Notes: generated from the sequence alone by a model not told the origin. DNA of 41,679 nt from Chloroflexota bacterium (GCA_023473795.1 JAMCYS010000041.1:78370-120048); one strand, 5' to 3'. Positions 16,365 to 24,363 are shown, numbered from the stretch's first letter. Numbers and translations are program-made.

Positions 16365-17702
16365 GTGTTCGAAAGTCTTTCCGACCGCCTGCAGGCAACG
16401 CTTACTCGTCTGCGCGGCAAGGGCAGGCTAACAGAAAGAGACGTGGACGAGGCCATGCGCGAGGTCCGGCTCGCCCTTCTCGAGGCCGACGTCAATTTCA
16501 AGGTCGTCAAGACCTTCGTTGGCCAGGTGCGCGAGCGCGCGGTGGGCGTCGACGTCTTGGAGAGTCTGACGCCAGCCCAGCAGGTCGTGAAGATCGTCAA
16601 CGAGGAACTGATCAAGGTTCTGGGCGAGCCGGGCAAGCTGAGCTTGGGTGGCACCCCACCCCACACCGTTATGCTGGTTGGTCTCCAAGGTGCCGGCAAG
16701 ACGACCGCGGCCGCCAAACTGGCCTTGCAGCTGCGCAAGCAGGGCCAGCGTCCCCTGTTGGTTGCGGCGGATGTCCGCCGGCCCGCCGCCATTCAGCAGC
16801 TGATCACCCTCGGCAAGCAGGTCGACGCCCCCGTCTTCAGCGAGACAAACGCCCAGCCGCCCGACATCGCCGTTCACGCCCTCAACCGGGCGCGCGAGAC
16901 GGCCAGCTCCGTGGTCATCATCGACACTGCCGGTCGCCTGCACATCGACGAAGAGATGATGGACGAGGTGGCAAGCATCAGGCAGAAAGTGGAGCCCGAC
17001 GAGGTTCTACTAGTGGCAGACGCTATGACGGGACAGGATGCCGTGCGCGTGGCCGACGAGTTCAACAAGAAGGTCGGCTTGACCGGGCTCATCCTTACCA
17101 AGGTCGACGGCGATGCGCGCGGCGGTGCGGCCATTTCCATGCGATCGGTAACCGGCGTGCCCATCAAGTACGTCGGCGTAGGCGAGAAACTCGACGCCCT
17201 GGAGCCATTCTACCCCGATCGACTGGCGTCGCGCATCCTGGGAATGGGCGACGTGCTCAGCTTGATCGAACGCGCTCAGCAGACGATGGACCAGAAACAG
17301 ACGGCCGTTCTGGAGAAGAAGCTGCGCAACGCCACCTTCGATCTGGACGACTTCGTCAACCAGTTGCAGCAGGTGCGCAAGATGGGCCCGCTCAGCGAGC
17401 TGCTCTCGATGATACCGGGGCTCGGCGGCGCCCTCAAGCAGGTTCCTGCCGAGGCGCTAGACGAGAAACAGATGAAACGCGTCGAGGCGATCATCTTCTC
17501 CATGACGCCCCAAGAGCGCCACAGTCCTGACGTCATCGACGGTAGTCGCAAGCGACGCATCGCCCGGGGAAGCGGCACGAACCCGCAAGAAGTCAACCAA
17601 CTACTGAACCAGTTCAAGCAGATGCAGAAGATGATGCGCTCTCTGGTCAGCCAGCAAGGCAAGGGTCGGAAGCAGCCGCCACGGTTCCCAATGCAGTTCT
17701 AG
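16365..17702 (+). CDS. ffh: Signal recognition particle GTPase Ffh (SRP54)
   Basis: 445 aa. N domain (residues 1-90), G domain with G1 GLQGAGKTTAAAKLA near residue 105, DTAGRLHIDEEMM (G3) and LTKVDGDARGGAA (G4), and the methionine-rich M domain ending NQLLNQFKQMQKMMRS, which binds SRP RNA and signal peptides. GTG start with AGGAG upstream. Cotranscribed with mreBCD (12-nt gap after mreD). Its TAG stop is shared with the stop of the convergent glycosyltransferase through a CTAG palindrome, leaving no room for a terminator. Confidence 0.96.
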   Translation: MFESLSDRLQATLTRLRGKGRLTERDVDEAMREVRLALLEADVNFKVVKTFVGQVRERAVGVDVLESLTPAQQVVKIVNEELIKVLGEPGKLSLGGTPPHTVMLVGLQGAGKTTAAAKLALQLRKQGQRPLLVAADVRRPAAIQQLITLGKQVDAPVFSETNAQPPDIAVHALNRARETASSVVIIDTAGRLHIDEEMMDEVASIRQKVEPDEVLLVADAMTGQDAVRVADEFNKKVGLTGLILTKVDGDARGGAAISMRSVTGVPIKYVGVGEKLDALEPFYPDRLASRILGMGDVLSLIERAQQTMDQKQTAVLEKKLRNATFDLDDFVNQLQQVRKMGPLSELLSMIPGLGGALKQVPAEALDEKQMKRVEAIIFSMTPQERHSPDVIDGSRKRRIARGSGTNPQEVNQLLNQFKQMQKMMRSLVSQQGKGRKQPPRFPMQF

Positions 17703-18865
17703 GCGGGCACGCGACCGACGATCTTGTGGAAGGCACCTAGTGCCGTCGCGGCCGACCGCTGCCAGCTGAAGCGGGCTGCTCGCGCCAGTCCGCGCCGCCG
17801 CAACTCCACCCGCAACGCCTCGTCCGAGAGAACGCGCAGCAACTCCGCAGCCAACGCCCCGTCATCGATAGCATCCACCAGCACACCCGCGTCACCCACC
17901 ACCTCCGGCAGGGCACTGCGGTTGGCCGCCACGACAGGCGTACCGCAGGCCATCGCCTCTAGAGCGGGCAGGCCGAAACCCTCGAACAGCGACGGCATCA
18001 CCAGTGCGTCAGCCAGGGCATAAACGGCAGGCAGGTCCTCTTCGGCGACGGCGGCTATCTCAAGCATCCGCACGCCACCAGCCAGAGATGTGACGGCCGC
18101 GGCCACGTCGTCGGCATAACGTTCCTCCGGTCGACCAACAACCACCAGAGTGTGGGGCACCTGGTCTTGGATCCGCGCGAAGGCCCGCACGGCAGCACCT
18201 AAGTTCTTGTGGGGCCGGCGTGCCCCCACCGCCAGCAAGTAGCGCTCGGGCAGGCCCAGCCGCGCCCGCACTTCGGCCAACAGGCCTCCACCCAACGGCC
18301 AACGAAAGACCTTGGCGGCCGCCTCCGAAACGACGGCGACTTTGTCGGCGCTGCCATAGAAGGCGGCCAGATCCCGCCGCGTGGCCTCTGAGACGGCGAA
18401 TACGCCCGCTGCCCGGCGCAGGCCCAACCACATCATGGGCCGGTAATAAGCCCTCACCCAGCGCCCGCTGCCGTAGTTTCGGTCTCGCTCGAAGATAAGG
18501 TCGTGCACCGTGCAGACTAAGGGGACGTCGGCCAGAAGGGGCAAGGCAAAGTACGGGCTGTAGAACAAGTCTATGTGGTCGCGCCGCAGGTGGCCGGGCC
18601 AAACGAACTGCTCCTCAGGCGAGTACAAACCCAGACGCAGTTCCCGCAGCTCGACCTTGGGCAAGGGAGCCAGCTCGGGCACCGAGAAGCGCGAAGCAGG
18701 CAGAGTGGGGTCGAAGTAGACGACGAACCGATCGTCGCCCGGGGCTTCGGCAAGGGCGGAGAGGAGACAGTGGGCGTAGCGCGCAATGCCGCCAAACGAG
18801 TCGCGAATGTAACGAGCGTCGAAGGCTATGCGCAACGGTCTCTTCTCGGAGTAGTGCTCTGTCAC
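17699..18865 (-). CDS. GT4 family glycosyltransferase (mannosyltransferase-like)
   Basis: 388 aa. RIAFDARYIRDSFGGIARYA is the GT4 N-terminal loop, TVHDLIFERD and FAVSEATRRDL follow, and the C-terminal domain has YLLAVGARRPHKNLGAAVRAF and PSLFEGFGLPALEAMACGTPV with the EX7E motif. This pattern is typical of GDP-mannose-dependent mannosyltransferases of the WbaZ/MtfB type, but the sugar is an inference. The GTG start at 18865 overlaps the PAP2 stop (GTGA). The upstream frame to 19180 is only antisense to the PAP2 gene. Confidence 0.88.
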   Translation of the reverse strand: MTEHYSEKRPLRIAFDARYIRDSFGGIARYAHCLLSALAEAPGDDRFVVYFDPTLPASRFSVPELAPLPKVELRELRLGLYSPEEQFVWPGHLRRDHIDLFYSPYFALPLLADVPLVCTVHDLIFERDRNYGSGRWVRAYYRPMMWLGLRRAAGVFAVSEATRRDLAAFYGSADKVAVVSEAAAKVFRWPLGGGLLAEVRARLGLPERYLLAVGARRPHKNLGAAVRAFARIQDQVPHTLVVVGRPEERYADDVAAAVTSLAGGVRMLEIAAVAEEDLPAVYALADALVMPSLFEGFGLPALEAMACGTPVVAANRSALPEVVGDAGVLVDAIDDGALAAELLRVLSDEALRVELRRRGLARAARFSWQRSAATALGAFHKIVGRVPA

Positions 18866-19548
18866 CGGTCTTGGCTCTCCTGCGGTGCCGCTGGCCTGGC
18901 AACCACGGACTGCCCCATATCGTACACCACTGCCAGCGCCCAGGCCACATAGCCCAACAGGTACCCACCCAGCACGTCGCTCGGCCAATGCGCACCCAGG
19001 TAGACGCGAGACGACCCGATCAGAAGCACCAGCAGGGCTGAAGCGATCAGCGTGGGCCAGCGGTAGGGCTCGCCTCGCCAGTACGCGAAGGCGAAGTAGA
19101 GAAGTAGCCCGAAGAAGGCAGTGTAGGAGCACACGTGCTGGCTGGGGAAACCGAATGGGTCGAGGTGGCCATAAACCCAAACCTCCGGTCCGCTCGGCCT
19201 AGGACGGCGCACCAGCTCCTTGACCACGAAACTCATCGCGTAGGCCAGGGTCGTCGCCGACAGCAGCAACCCGGCCTGGCGGCGCCTGCCCGACAGCCAA
19301 ATCGCCACCGTCACTAGCAGCACCAAAGGCAAGAACGGCAAGGCGAAGCCAAGCCAGCTGACGGCCAGCATGACTACCGCCAGCCAGTACTCGCGGTTCG
19401 ACTGCCAAGCCACGAGTAAGGTCAGGTCGCCAGGCAGCGTGCCGACCTGGCCCACCGCCTGCGCAAGATAATACAAGGCGGCCGCGGCCAGCACGGCGGA
19501 CGCCCCCAGCCATGCCCGCGGAGCGACGTTGCGACGGTCGAAAATCAT
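18862..19548 (-). CDS. PAP2-family membrane phosphatase (undecaprenyl-pyrophosphatase or lipid phosphatase type)
   Basis: About 228 aa with five to six membrane helices. The three-part acid-phosphatase signature is present: KELVRRPRP (KX6RP), PSQH (usually PSGH) and SRVYLGAHWPSDVLGG (SRX5HX3D). The glycine-to-glutamine change in motif 2 is uncommon but does not touch the catalytic histidine. Enzymes of this type dephosphorylate polyprenyl pyrophosphates or phosphatidic acid outside the membrane, which fits the coupled glycosyltransferase. I start at ATG 19548; GTG 19569 is an alternative, and neither has a good ribosome site. Confidence 0.85.
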   Translation of the reverse strand: MIFDRRNVAPRAWLGASAVLAAAALYYLAQAVGQVGTLPGDLTLLVAWQSNREYWLAVVMLAVSWLGFALPFLPLVLLVTVAIWLSGRRRQAGLLLSATTLAYAMSFVVKELVRRPRPSGPEVWVYGHLDPFGFPSQHVCSYTAFFGLLLYFAFAYWRGEPYRWPTLIASALLVLLIGSSRVYLGAHWPSDVLGGYLLGYVAWALAVVYDMGQSVVARPAAPQESQDR

Positions 19549-19592
19549 GTTAGTCCCAGCCCAAAACACTTCGATGGCATTGACGTCGTCAG

Positions 19593-19598
19593 ATTATA
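19593..19598 (-). promoter_or_regulatory. -10 element for the PAP2-GT4 pair
   Basis: TATAAT on the minus strand, 44 bp before ATG 19548; no clear -35. Between it and 19772 I see only GC-rich spacer. Confidence 0.4.
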
Positions 19599-19771
19599 CA
19601 AGAGCTCGCCATCTCGGTGCGGGCCCGTGCCGTGGCGGACTCGGAGATGGGTGACCGAAGCACTGTGCTTCTGACCGCCGCGTGCCGGCGCCGATGGGCG
19701 GCGGCGTGCCGAGAACGATGCCCTCGCTTGTCCGGCCTCAGCTGCAGCCGCGCTGCCTTTCCCACCCCCTA

Positions 19772-19780
19772 TGCTATAAT
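19772..19780 (+). promoter_or_regulatory. Extended -10 promoter for the HEAT-like gene
   Basis: TGCTATAAT, 72 bp before the GTG start; no consensus -35. Confidence 0.5.
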
Positions 19781-19852
19781 CTCAGTCGGGCGCTTGGCCT
19801 GGTCGGGCGCGGCTTCCGCGGGAAATGACTTCGGACGAAACAGGAGGGCCAA

Positions 19853-21130
19853 GTGGCAGAGCGCAAGGGCGCGGACAAACGGGCTGGCCGGGGCGGGGCA
19901 GTACCGGCGGAGGCGCTGGATCGAGTGCGAGCCGCTCTCGGCAGAGCTCAGCAAGGTGGCGAGGAGAACGCAGCCGACGCCCTGTCTGACTTGGGTGCAA
20001 TCCCGGCGCCACTGGCTGCCGCTGCCCTGGCGATGGTTGCCAGAGAATCCGGAGTCGCCGCCCTGCCGCTCCTGGTCACCGCGGCCGAGCGGGGGCCCCA
20101 GCAGTTGGCCCTGGCCGCGATCGACGCACTTGGTTCTTTGAGAGCGCCTGACGCGGCCCTCGTTCTGCAGCGCCTGGCTGATGGCGCTGTCAGCAAGGAA
20201 CTACGGAAGGCGGCCAAGAGATCACTCTTCCGGCTGCAAACTGCCGGCGTGGCCCCCGCGACGACGGCTGAGACCCAACTGGCCGCTGGCCAGCATCTCG
20301 TGCTTTTGGCCAAAGTGAGCAATCCTGACGGCAAAGGCGACCGTTTCCTGGCGCTGGCAGTTGCGGGTGCCCTGGGCGCCGTCGACCTTCTTGCGGCTGT
20401 GGTCAGCGATCGGACCGGCATTGTGGACTTCCGCGGGCTCCGGGTCTCGCGCAACGAATTGGCTCACCGCGTCAGCCAGCTGCTGCCGGCCGGTGAATCG
20501 CTGCGCCTGGTCGACGCGCCCCCCGACTACGTGCGCCAGGCCCTGTGGCAGGCTCACGAACGCAACCGCCTCATCGGCCATCCGGTGCCAGACGAGTACT
20601 ACCGCTGGGCAGGGAGCATCGGCACCGTAGGCCAGACGTTCGAACGGGAGCCCGTCTACGATTCGATCGACGCGGCGGTCATCCGCTGGAACCCGCAGAT
20701 CCTTGAGGAGTCGGGGCAGCTATTCCACGAGCCGGAGTTTGCCACCTGGCTCATTCCACCTGAGGAGGCCGAGCAGGCAGTGCGCAACCGGACGCGGGCG
20801 CGGCAGGCAGGTCTGATCTTGCCGGGGCAGGCGGAAGAGAGCCAAGGAATGAGGCTGGTTGATCATCTGGCCGAGGGCTTCTTCGACAAGGAGAGGCGGC
20901 TGCTGTACAAGCGCCGTCTGGAGCAGACGGCCTACGTCCTGTTGACGTCCGGCCGGTTACTCGATGCCCGTCGGGCGGTGGCGGCGGCAATGGCTCTGGA
21001 CCCTGATTCGCGCACGCCGATCGCGCGTCAGCCGTTCCCGTTGGAGATGGCGCTGCACACAGTTGACGTGCTGGAGGTGGAATCGGAGCGCCAGCGCGCT
21101 CGCGGTGGCGGATTGATCCTGCCGGGTTAG
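19853..21130 (+). CDS. HEAT-repeat-like protein of unknown function
   Basis: 425 aa. GTG start with AGGAGG 6 nt upstream. Residues 40-130 are alanine/leucine-rich paired helices resembling HEAT/armadillo repeats (ALAAIDALGSLRAPDAALV is one unit). Residues 140-230 look alpha/beta (HLVLLAKVSNPDGKGDRFLA, then GIVDFRGLRVSRNELAHRV). The C-terminal third is helical (DKERRLLYKRRLEQTAYVL). No signal peptide or membrane segment, so cytoplasmic. Monocistronic, ahead of tRNA-Gln. I do not recognise a functional family; the HEAT region suggests a protein-binding scaffold. Confidence 0.8.
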   Translation: MAERKGADKRAGRGGAVPAEALDRVRAALGRAQQGGEENAADALSDLGAIPAPLAAAALAMVARESGVAALPLLVTAAERGPQQLALAAIDALGSLRAPDAALVLQRLADGAVSKELRKAAKRSLFRLQTAGVAPATTAETQLAAGQHLVLLAKVSNPDGKGDRFLALAVAGALGAVDLLAAVVSDRTGIVDFRGLRVSRNELAHRVSQLLPAGESLRLVDAPPDYVRQALWQAHERNRLIGHPVPDEYYRWAGSIGTVGQTFEREPVYDSIDAAVIRWNPQILEESGQLFHEPEFATWLIPPEEAEQAVRNRTRARQAGLILPGQAEESQGMRLVDHLAEGFFDKERRLLYKRRLEQTAYVLLTSGRLLDARRAVAAAMALDPDSRTPIARQPFPLEMALHTVDVLEVESERQRARGGGLILPG

Positions 21131-21185
21131 CGGCGTCCGTTGCACTAGCCACGCCGTTCGCGAGCAGCCTAGCATCCTAGCGAAG

Positions 21186-21215
21186 TTGCGCTCAGCCCGC
21201 GCGCCATGATAGAAT
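21186..21215 (+). promoter_or_regulatory. Promoter for tRNA-Gln
   Basis: TTGCGC (21186-21191), 18-bp spacer, TAGAAT (21210-21215), 18 bp before the mature 5' end. Confidence 0.5.
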
Positions 21216-21233
21216 GTGGGTCGCCGCCAGCAA

Positions 21234-21307
21234 TGGGGGATCGTCTAGCGGTAGGACAGCAGACTCTGGATCTGCATGCCGTGGTTCGAATCCACGTCCC
21301 CCAGCCA
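21234..21307 (+). tRNA. tRNA-Gln (anticodon CTG)
   Basis: A complete cloverleaf. Acceptor TGGGGGA pairs with TCCCCCA; the anticodon stem GCAGA/TCTGC encloses the loop CTCTGGA with anticodon CTG at 21266-21268. The T-arm is CGTGG-TTCGAAT-CCACG. Discriminator G and CCA are encoded. Confidence 0.97.
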
Positions 21308-21310
21308 CCC

Positions 21311-21338
21311 AGGGCCGCGAGAAGAGGCCCTTTCTTAT
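21311..21338 (+). terminator. Intrinsic terminator after tRNA-Gln
   Basis: AGGGCC (21311-21316) pairs with GGCCCT (21326-21331), followed by TTCTTATT. Confidence 0.65.
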
Positions 21339-21365
21339 TGCCGAGTAGCGCCGGCCCGGCGACCG

Positions 21366-21394
21366 TTGACAGGTGGACGGACGCGACGTATATT
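21366..21394 (+). promoter_or_regulatory. Near-consensus promoter for a short transcript
   Basis: TTGACA (21366-21371), exactly 17 bp, TATATT (21389-21394). One of the best promoters in the window, yet it drives only about 110 nt before a strong terminator. Confidence 0.7.
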
Positions 21395-21400
21395 GGATTA

Positions 21401-21510
21401 ATGGTTGCGTGAGTGTCGGCGCCGAGGCCGGCGGTAACCGACGGTGGTAGTTGTTTGCTCGTCAGGCAGGTGGGTAGCAGTTGTGTGGGGGCGCGTAAGT
21501 GCCCCTTTTT
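21401..21510 (+). ncRNA. Candidate structured small RNA or attenuating leader
   Basis: The start is inferred from the promoter at 21366-21394 and the end from the terminator at 21488-21510. The 5' half folds as GTCGG (21415-21419) with CCGAC (21438-21442), enclosing a perfect CGCCG/CGGCG hairpin with an AGGC loop and a GTAA bulge. A weaker TGCT/AGCA hairpin follows before the terminator. No ORF with a ribosome site lies inside it. It matches no RNA family I know by eye. It could be a free small RNA, or the leader of the 88-aa gene 40 nt downstream. Confidence 0.5.
21488..21510 (+). terminator. Intrinsic terminator of the small transcript
   Basis: GGGGCGC (21488-21494), loop GTAA, GTGCCCC (21499-21505; one G-U pair), then TTTTT. 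Confidence 0.75.
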
Positions 21511-21550
21511 GCTTTCATCGAGCCAGCATGGGAACTTGGAGAATACCGCG

Positions 21551-21817
21551 ATGCCAAACCTGACTGAGATTGCGAGACGTACGGGTTTTCCGTTCGAGGC
21601 TTCGCCTTCCGGTCGGTGGGTGCGCTTCATCACGGGTGGCGAACCTGTTTACGTTGTGGAGGGGGCTTGGGGTAATAGCTACCTCGTTTGGGCAGGCGCT
21701 GACGCGGAGAGCGCCAACGACCCTACAGCCAGCGAGTCCGTGGAAACGTTCTTGCGGCCGGAAGAAGCGGTCACGGCTGTTCTGCGTCGGGTACGCGCTG
21801 CCGACAAGGCTCACTGA
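21551..21817 (+). CDS. Small unknown protein (88 aa)
   Basis: ATG 21551 with GGAG about 9 nt upstream. The sequence is MPNLTEIARRTGFPFEASPS at the start, then a predicted beta region (GRWVRFITGGEPVYVVEG) and a C-terminal helix (RPEEAVTAVLRRVRAAD). No membrane segment or known motif. The longer frame back to 21413 runs through the terminator and is rejected. Expression may depend on read-through of that terminator, since I see no separate promoter. Confidence 0.6.
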   Translation: MPNLTEIARRTGFPFEASPSGRWVRFITGGEPVYVVEGAWGNSYLVWAGADAESANDPTASESVETFLRPEEAVTAVLRRVRAADKAH

Positions 21818-21882
21818 ACGGCCGCCGGGGGGCGGCTAGGTTCGTTCCCCGGCGACGTCGTCGCGACTAGGGTCCGGCCGAC

Positions 21883-22146
21883 TTATCCCAAACGCCGATG
21901 CTCGTCCCGGTAGCGGTCCAAAGTTGCCCTTGCCAGGTCTTTTGCCTCGGCAAATTCAAGCTCGGCTCTACTGTAGGCCAAAGCGTACCAATCGGTCTTG
22001 TTCGTGCCCACCAGGGTGCCCCCGAGGATAGTCTCGGCACCGTGCTTCTCGAGCTCGCGGATCGAACCGGGCTCAAAACGGTCTGACACCTGAAGGATGG
22101 CCACGTATTGGGTGCCTGTACGCTTCCATTCGATGATGCCGATCAC
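21883..22146 (-). CDS. Small unknown protein (87 aa)
   Basis: GTG start with a GAGGGG-type ribosome site about 5 nt upstream and its own promoter at 22179-22208. An alternating beta/alpha pattern (VIGIIEWKRTGTQYVAILQV, then SIRELEKHGAETILGGTLVG) and a charged C-terminal helix rich in Arg and Glu. It faces the 88-aa gene tail to tail, 65 bp apart. Family not recognised. Confidence 0.65.
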   Translation of the reverse strand: MIGIIEWKRTGTQYVAILQVSDRFEPGSIRELEKHGAETILGGTLVGTNKTDWYALAYSRAELEFAEAKDLARATLDRYRDEHRRLG

Positions 22147-22178
22147 GCCATCCCCTCGCTGCTCATTGTTCGCGCCGC

Positions 22179-22208
22179 ATTATAGCGCCCGTCACCACCT
22201 GTCCGCAA
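22179..22208 (-). promoter_or_regulatory. Promoter for the 87-aa gene
   Basis: On the minus strand TTGCGG (22208-22203), 18 bp, TATAAT (22184-22179). Confidence 0.6.
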
Positions 22209-22242
22209 CGCCGACGCGACAGGTCGCAGGCCAGGACGATCC

Positions 22243-22272
22243 TTGCCAGCAGCGACAGCGACCGCTTACAAT
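22243..22272 (+). promoter_or_regulatory. Promoter for the flavin-fold protein
   Basis: TTGCCA (22243-22248), 18 bp, TACAAT (22267-22272). Confidence 0.6.
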
Positions 22273-22325
22273 GCAGAAGGTCCAGAGGCGGCTTGGCGTC
22301 GCAGCCGCCGGCTAGGGGGAGAAGA

Positions 22326-22772
22326 GTGGGCGAAATTGTTGGCCCGGAAATGCCGATCAAGCTGGTCAACTTCCTGAGAGGCGGGAGGCTGGCAATCGTT
22401 GCCACCGTGGGTCCCGACGGCAAAGCCAACAGCGCGCCGTTCTCCTGGGTCCTGGTGGTCGACAAGCGCACCTTGCGGCTTGGTGTGAACCAGGGCGTGG
22501 CGACGCTGGCCAACATCCGCCACAACGGCTCGGTGTCGGTTAGCGTCGTCGGACCCAACCTGTTTGTCACCGTGAAGGGCAAGGCGCGCGTCATCAAGGA
22601 GTCTCTAGCCGAGGCGCAGCTGCCCACGGCAGTAGTAGAGATAGCAGTTGAGGAAGTGAAAGACGACGCCATAATCGGCCGCGTGGAGCCCGGGCAGACC
22701 CCCACCCGCTGGACCGACAGGCGTCGTCTTGTCTCCGACAGCACCGTACTGGCGGCTCTCGGCAGGGACTAG
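22326..22772 (+). CDS. Pyridoxamine 5'-phosphate oxidase-like FMN-binding fold protein
   Basis: 148 aa. GTG 22326 with GGGGAG 5 nt upstream. The split-barrel pattern is RLAIVATVGPDGKANSAPFS (first hairpin), then DKRTLRLGVNQGVATLANIRHNGSVSVSVVG and FVTVKGKARVI, typical of PNPOx-like flavin or F420 binding proteins. The active-site residues of true PdxH are not evident, so it is more likely a general flavin-linked reductase or binding protein. Cytoplasmic and monocistronic. Confidence 0.75.
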   Translation: MGEIVGPEMPIKLVNFLRGGRLAIVATVGPDGKANSAPFSWVLVVDKRTLRLGVNQGVATLANIRHNGSVSVSVVGPNLFVTVKGKARVIKESLAEAQLPTAVVEIAVEEVKDDAIIGRVEPGQTPTRWTDRRRLVSDSTVLAALGRD

Positions 22773-22786
22773 GCGAGGTCCCCAGA

Positions 22787-23590
22787 CTATTCTCCCTCCT
22801 CTTCCTGCCCCGAGTCCGGCGCGTCGGCGCTGACCAGCGGCAAGAGCGGGGCGCTGGCGCCACCTCGGGCTTTGGCCACCCGGCGGGGACCCAACGCGAC
22901 GATTTCGTCCTTCAGCCTTGCCAGTGCCCTGCCTATCCCTTGCTTGTCCTCTCCGAGCGCTGCCGGTGTCAGCACCACACCGTCCACCCCTACCTGCATC
23001 AAGGGGCGGAGCTCCGCTCGCCCCTGGGAGGCAGACACGGTGACCAGAATCGGTTTGCCGGTGAGACCGGCAAAGAGACGGTAGCGCGCGGCCTGAGCGA
23101 TACTCAAGCCCGTCGGGCCCTCTGCCACGCCGGGGATGATCAGGCCGTCGACTGCCACGGCGTCGAGCGCGCGCACGTCCATTGGGTCCATATCCAGCCT
23201 GGCTTGAGCCAGTTTGGCTACATCAAGCGTCAACATGGTAGCCGGATGTTCCGGCGACACCACGACGAAGTCGACGCCCGCCTTCCGCAGCCAGTCGTCG
23301 GACGGCAATTCCTCGCCGCCCGTGCTCGTCAGCCAGAGCCCGCAGGGTTTCTTGCCTGCCGCCGCGACGCACCGTGACAAGGCCGAGTCGCCCGCCCTGG
23401 CCTCAGCCAGGCTTGCTTCCAGGCCGACGGCATCCGCGGCGCCCGAGGCAGCCTCCACTAAATCAGGCCGCAAGCCTGGCAACACGGCCAGCATCGCCAG
23501 AGCGGGCGATGCCCCAGCAATCCGGGCAGTGAAACCAAACCCCTGTCCGCCGCGACGCACGTCTTCAAGTAACTTCAAGAATGTACTCAC
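22787..23590 (-). CDS. Unknown alpha/beta (TIM-barrel-like) protein
   Basis: 267 aa. GTG start at 23590 with GGGGAGGAG upstream. Regularly spaced hydrophobic beta strands each followed by a helix (VDFVVVSPEHPATML, AVAVDGLIIPGVAEGPTGLS, KPILVTVSA, VGVDGVVLTPAALG) suggest a TIM-barrel-like fold. The C-terminus is acidic (SGQEEEGE). No catalytic motif that I can name. Convergent with the flavin-fold gene and divergent from mobA. Confidence 0.7.
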   Translation of the reverse strand: MSTFLKLLEDVRRGGQGFGFTARIAGASPALAMLAVLPGLRPDLVEAASGAADAVGLEASLAEARAGDSALSRCVAAAGKKPCGLWLTSTGGEELPSDDWLRKAGVDFVVVSPEHPATMLTLDVAKLAQARLDMDPMDVRALDAVAVDGLIIPGVAEGPTGLSIAQAARYRLFAGLTGKPILVTVSASQGRAELRPLMQVGVDGVVLTPAALGEDKQGIGRALARLKDEIVALGPRRVAKARGGASAPLLPLVSADAPDSGQEEEGE

Positions 23591-23619
23591 CGGTCTCCTC
23601 CCCACCTTCGTTCAACTGA

Positions 23620-23625
23620 ATTATA
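23620..23625 (-). promoter_or_regulatory. -10 element for the alpha/beta protein gene
   Basis: TATAAT on the minus strand, 29 bp before GTG 23590; no strong -35. Confidence 0.45.
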
Positions 23626-23637
23626 CCGCCGGTGAAA

Positions 23638-23666
23638 TTGCGCGGTCCATGAGGCTATGCTACAGT
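23638..23666 (+). promoter_or_regulatory. Promoter for mobA-moeA and downstream genes
   Basis: TTGCGC (23638-23643), 17 bp, TACAGT (23661-23666), with TGC in front of the -10. Confidence 0.5.
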
Positions 23667-23757
23667 GAAAGAAGCGGCCATCCGTGCCACCAGGCAGCGG
23701 CGCCGACGCCTGACTGTCGACATCTGCCGTGCGCTGGCAGCCGCGCGGGGGTGACTA

Positions 23758-24363
23758 ATGGTTTCGGCGGCTGTGCTGGCCGGCGGCAAGGCGGCCAGGA
23801 TGGGCACCGACAAGGCACTGATCAGGCTACGCGGCCGGACTCTGCTCGCGGCCACGATAGCGGCGGTGAGCACGCTGACCGACGATGTACTCGTCGTCGG
23901 CAGGCAGCAGCAGGCCGCGGATTTCGTCAGCGCTAGATTCGTGCCCGACGTGCGGCCCGGGGCGGGGGCGCTGGGGGGAATTTACACCGCGCTTAGCGCT
24001 GCTCAGCATCCGCGCTGTATCGTCGTCGGGTGTGACATGCCCTTCTTGAACCCTAGGTTACTCTTCTATCTGGCGGACCTCTCAGCAGACTTTGACGTGG
24101 TAATCCCCCGGGTTGGAGGCTTCCTGGAACCATTGCACGCCGTTTACGCCAGCACCTGCCTTCCGCCTATCGCCAGATTACTGGAGCAGGGCGTGCTACG
24201 CATTCTGGACTTCTTTCCCGAGGTCCGCGTCCGTTATGTCGACACAGAGGAGATGCGGCGCTTCGGCGATGTCTCCCTTTCTCTGTTCAACGTCAACACG
24301 CCGCAGCAGTTGGAGCAGGCACTGGCCCTAGCGGGGCGAGGAGGAGCGCGCATTGATGATTAG
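23758..24363 (+). CDS. mobA: Molybdenum cofactor guanylyltransferase MobA
   Basis: 201 aa. VLAGGKAARMGTDKALIRL is the NTP-binding signature LAGGxxxRMGxDKAL. VVGCDMPFLNPRLL carries the metal-binding aspartate, and GGFLEPLHAVYA matches the substrate loop. MobA attaches GMP to molybdopterin to make the MGD cofactor, used by DMSO-reductase-family enzymes but not by AOR-type tungsten enzymes. It overlaps moeA by 8 nt, so the two are coupled. Confidence 0.93.
   Translation: MVSAAVLAGGKAARMGTDKALIRLRGRTLLAATIAAVSTLTDDVLVVGRQQQAADFVSARFVPDVRPGAGALGGIYTALSAAQHPRCIVVGCDMPFLNPRLLFYLADLSADFDVVIPRVGGFLEPLHAVYASTCLPPIARLLEQGVLRILDFFPEVRVRYVDTEEMRRFGDVSLSLFNVNTPQQLEQALALAGRGGARIDD

Noticed and set aside
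18866-19180. N-terminal extension of the second GT4 gene
   Set aside because: It overlaps the PAP2 coding region in another frame, and its peptide has no GT4 character.
21440-21490. Resemblance of the small transcript to SRP RNA (GTCAGG ... AGCAG)
   Set aside because: The conserved symmetric loop and GGAA tetraloop of SRP RNA are missing.
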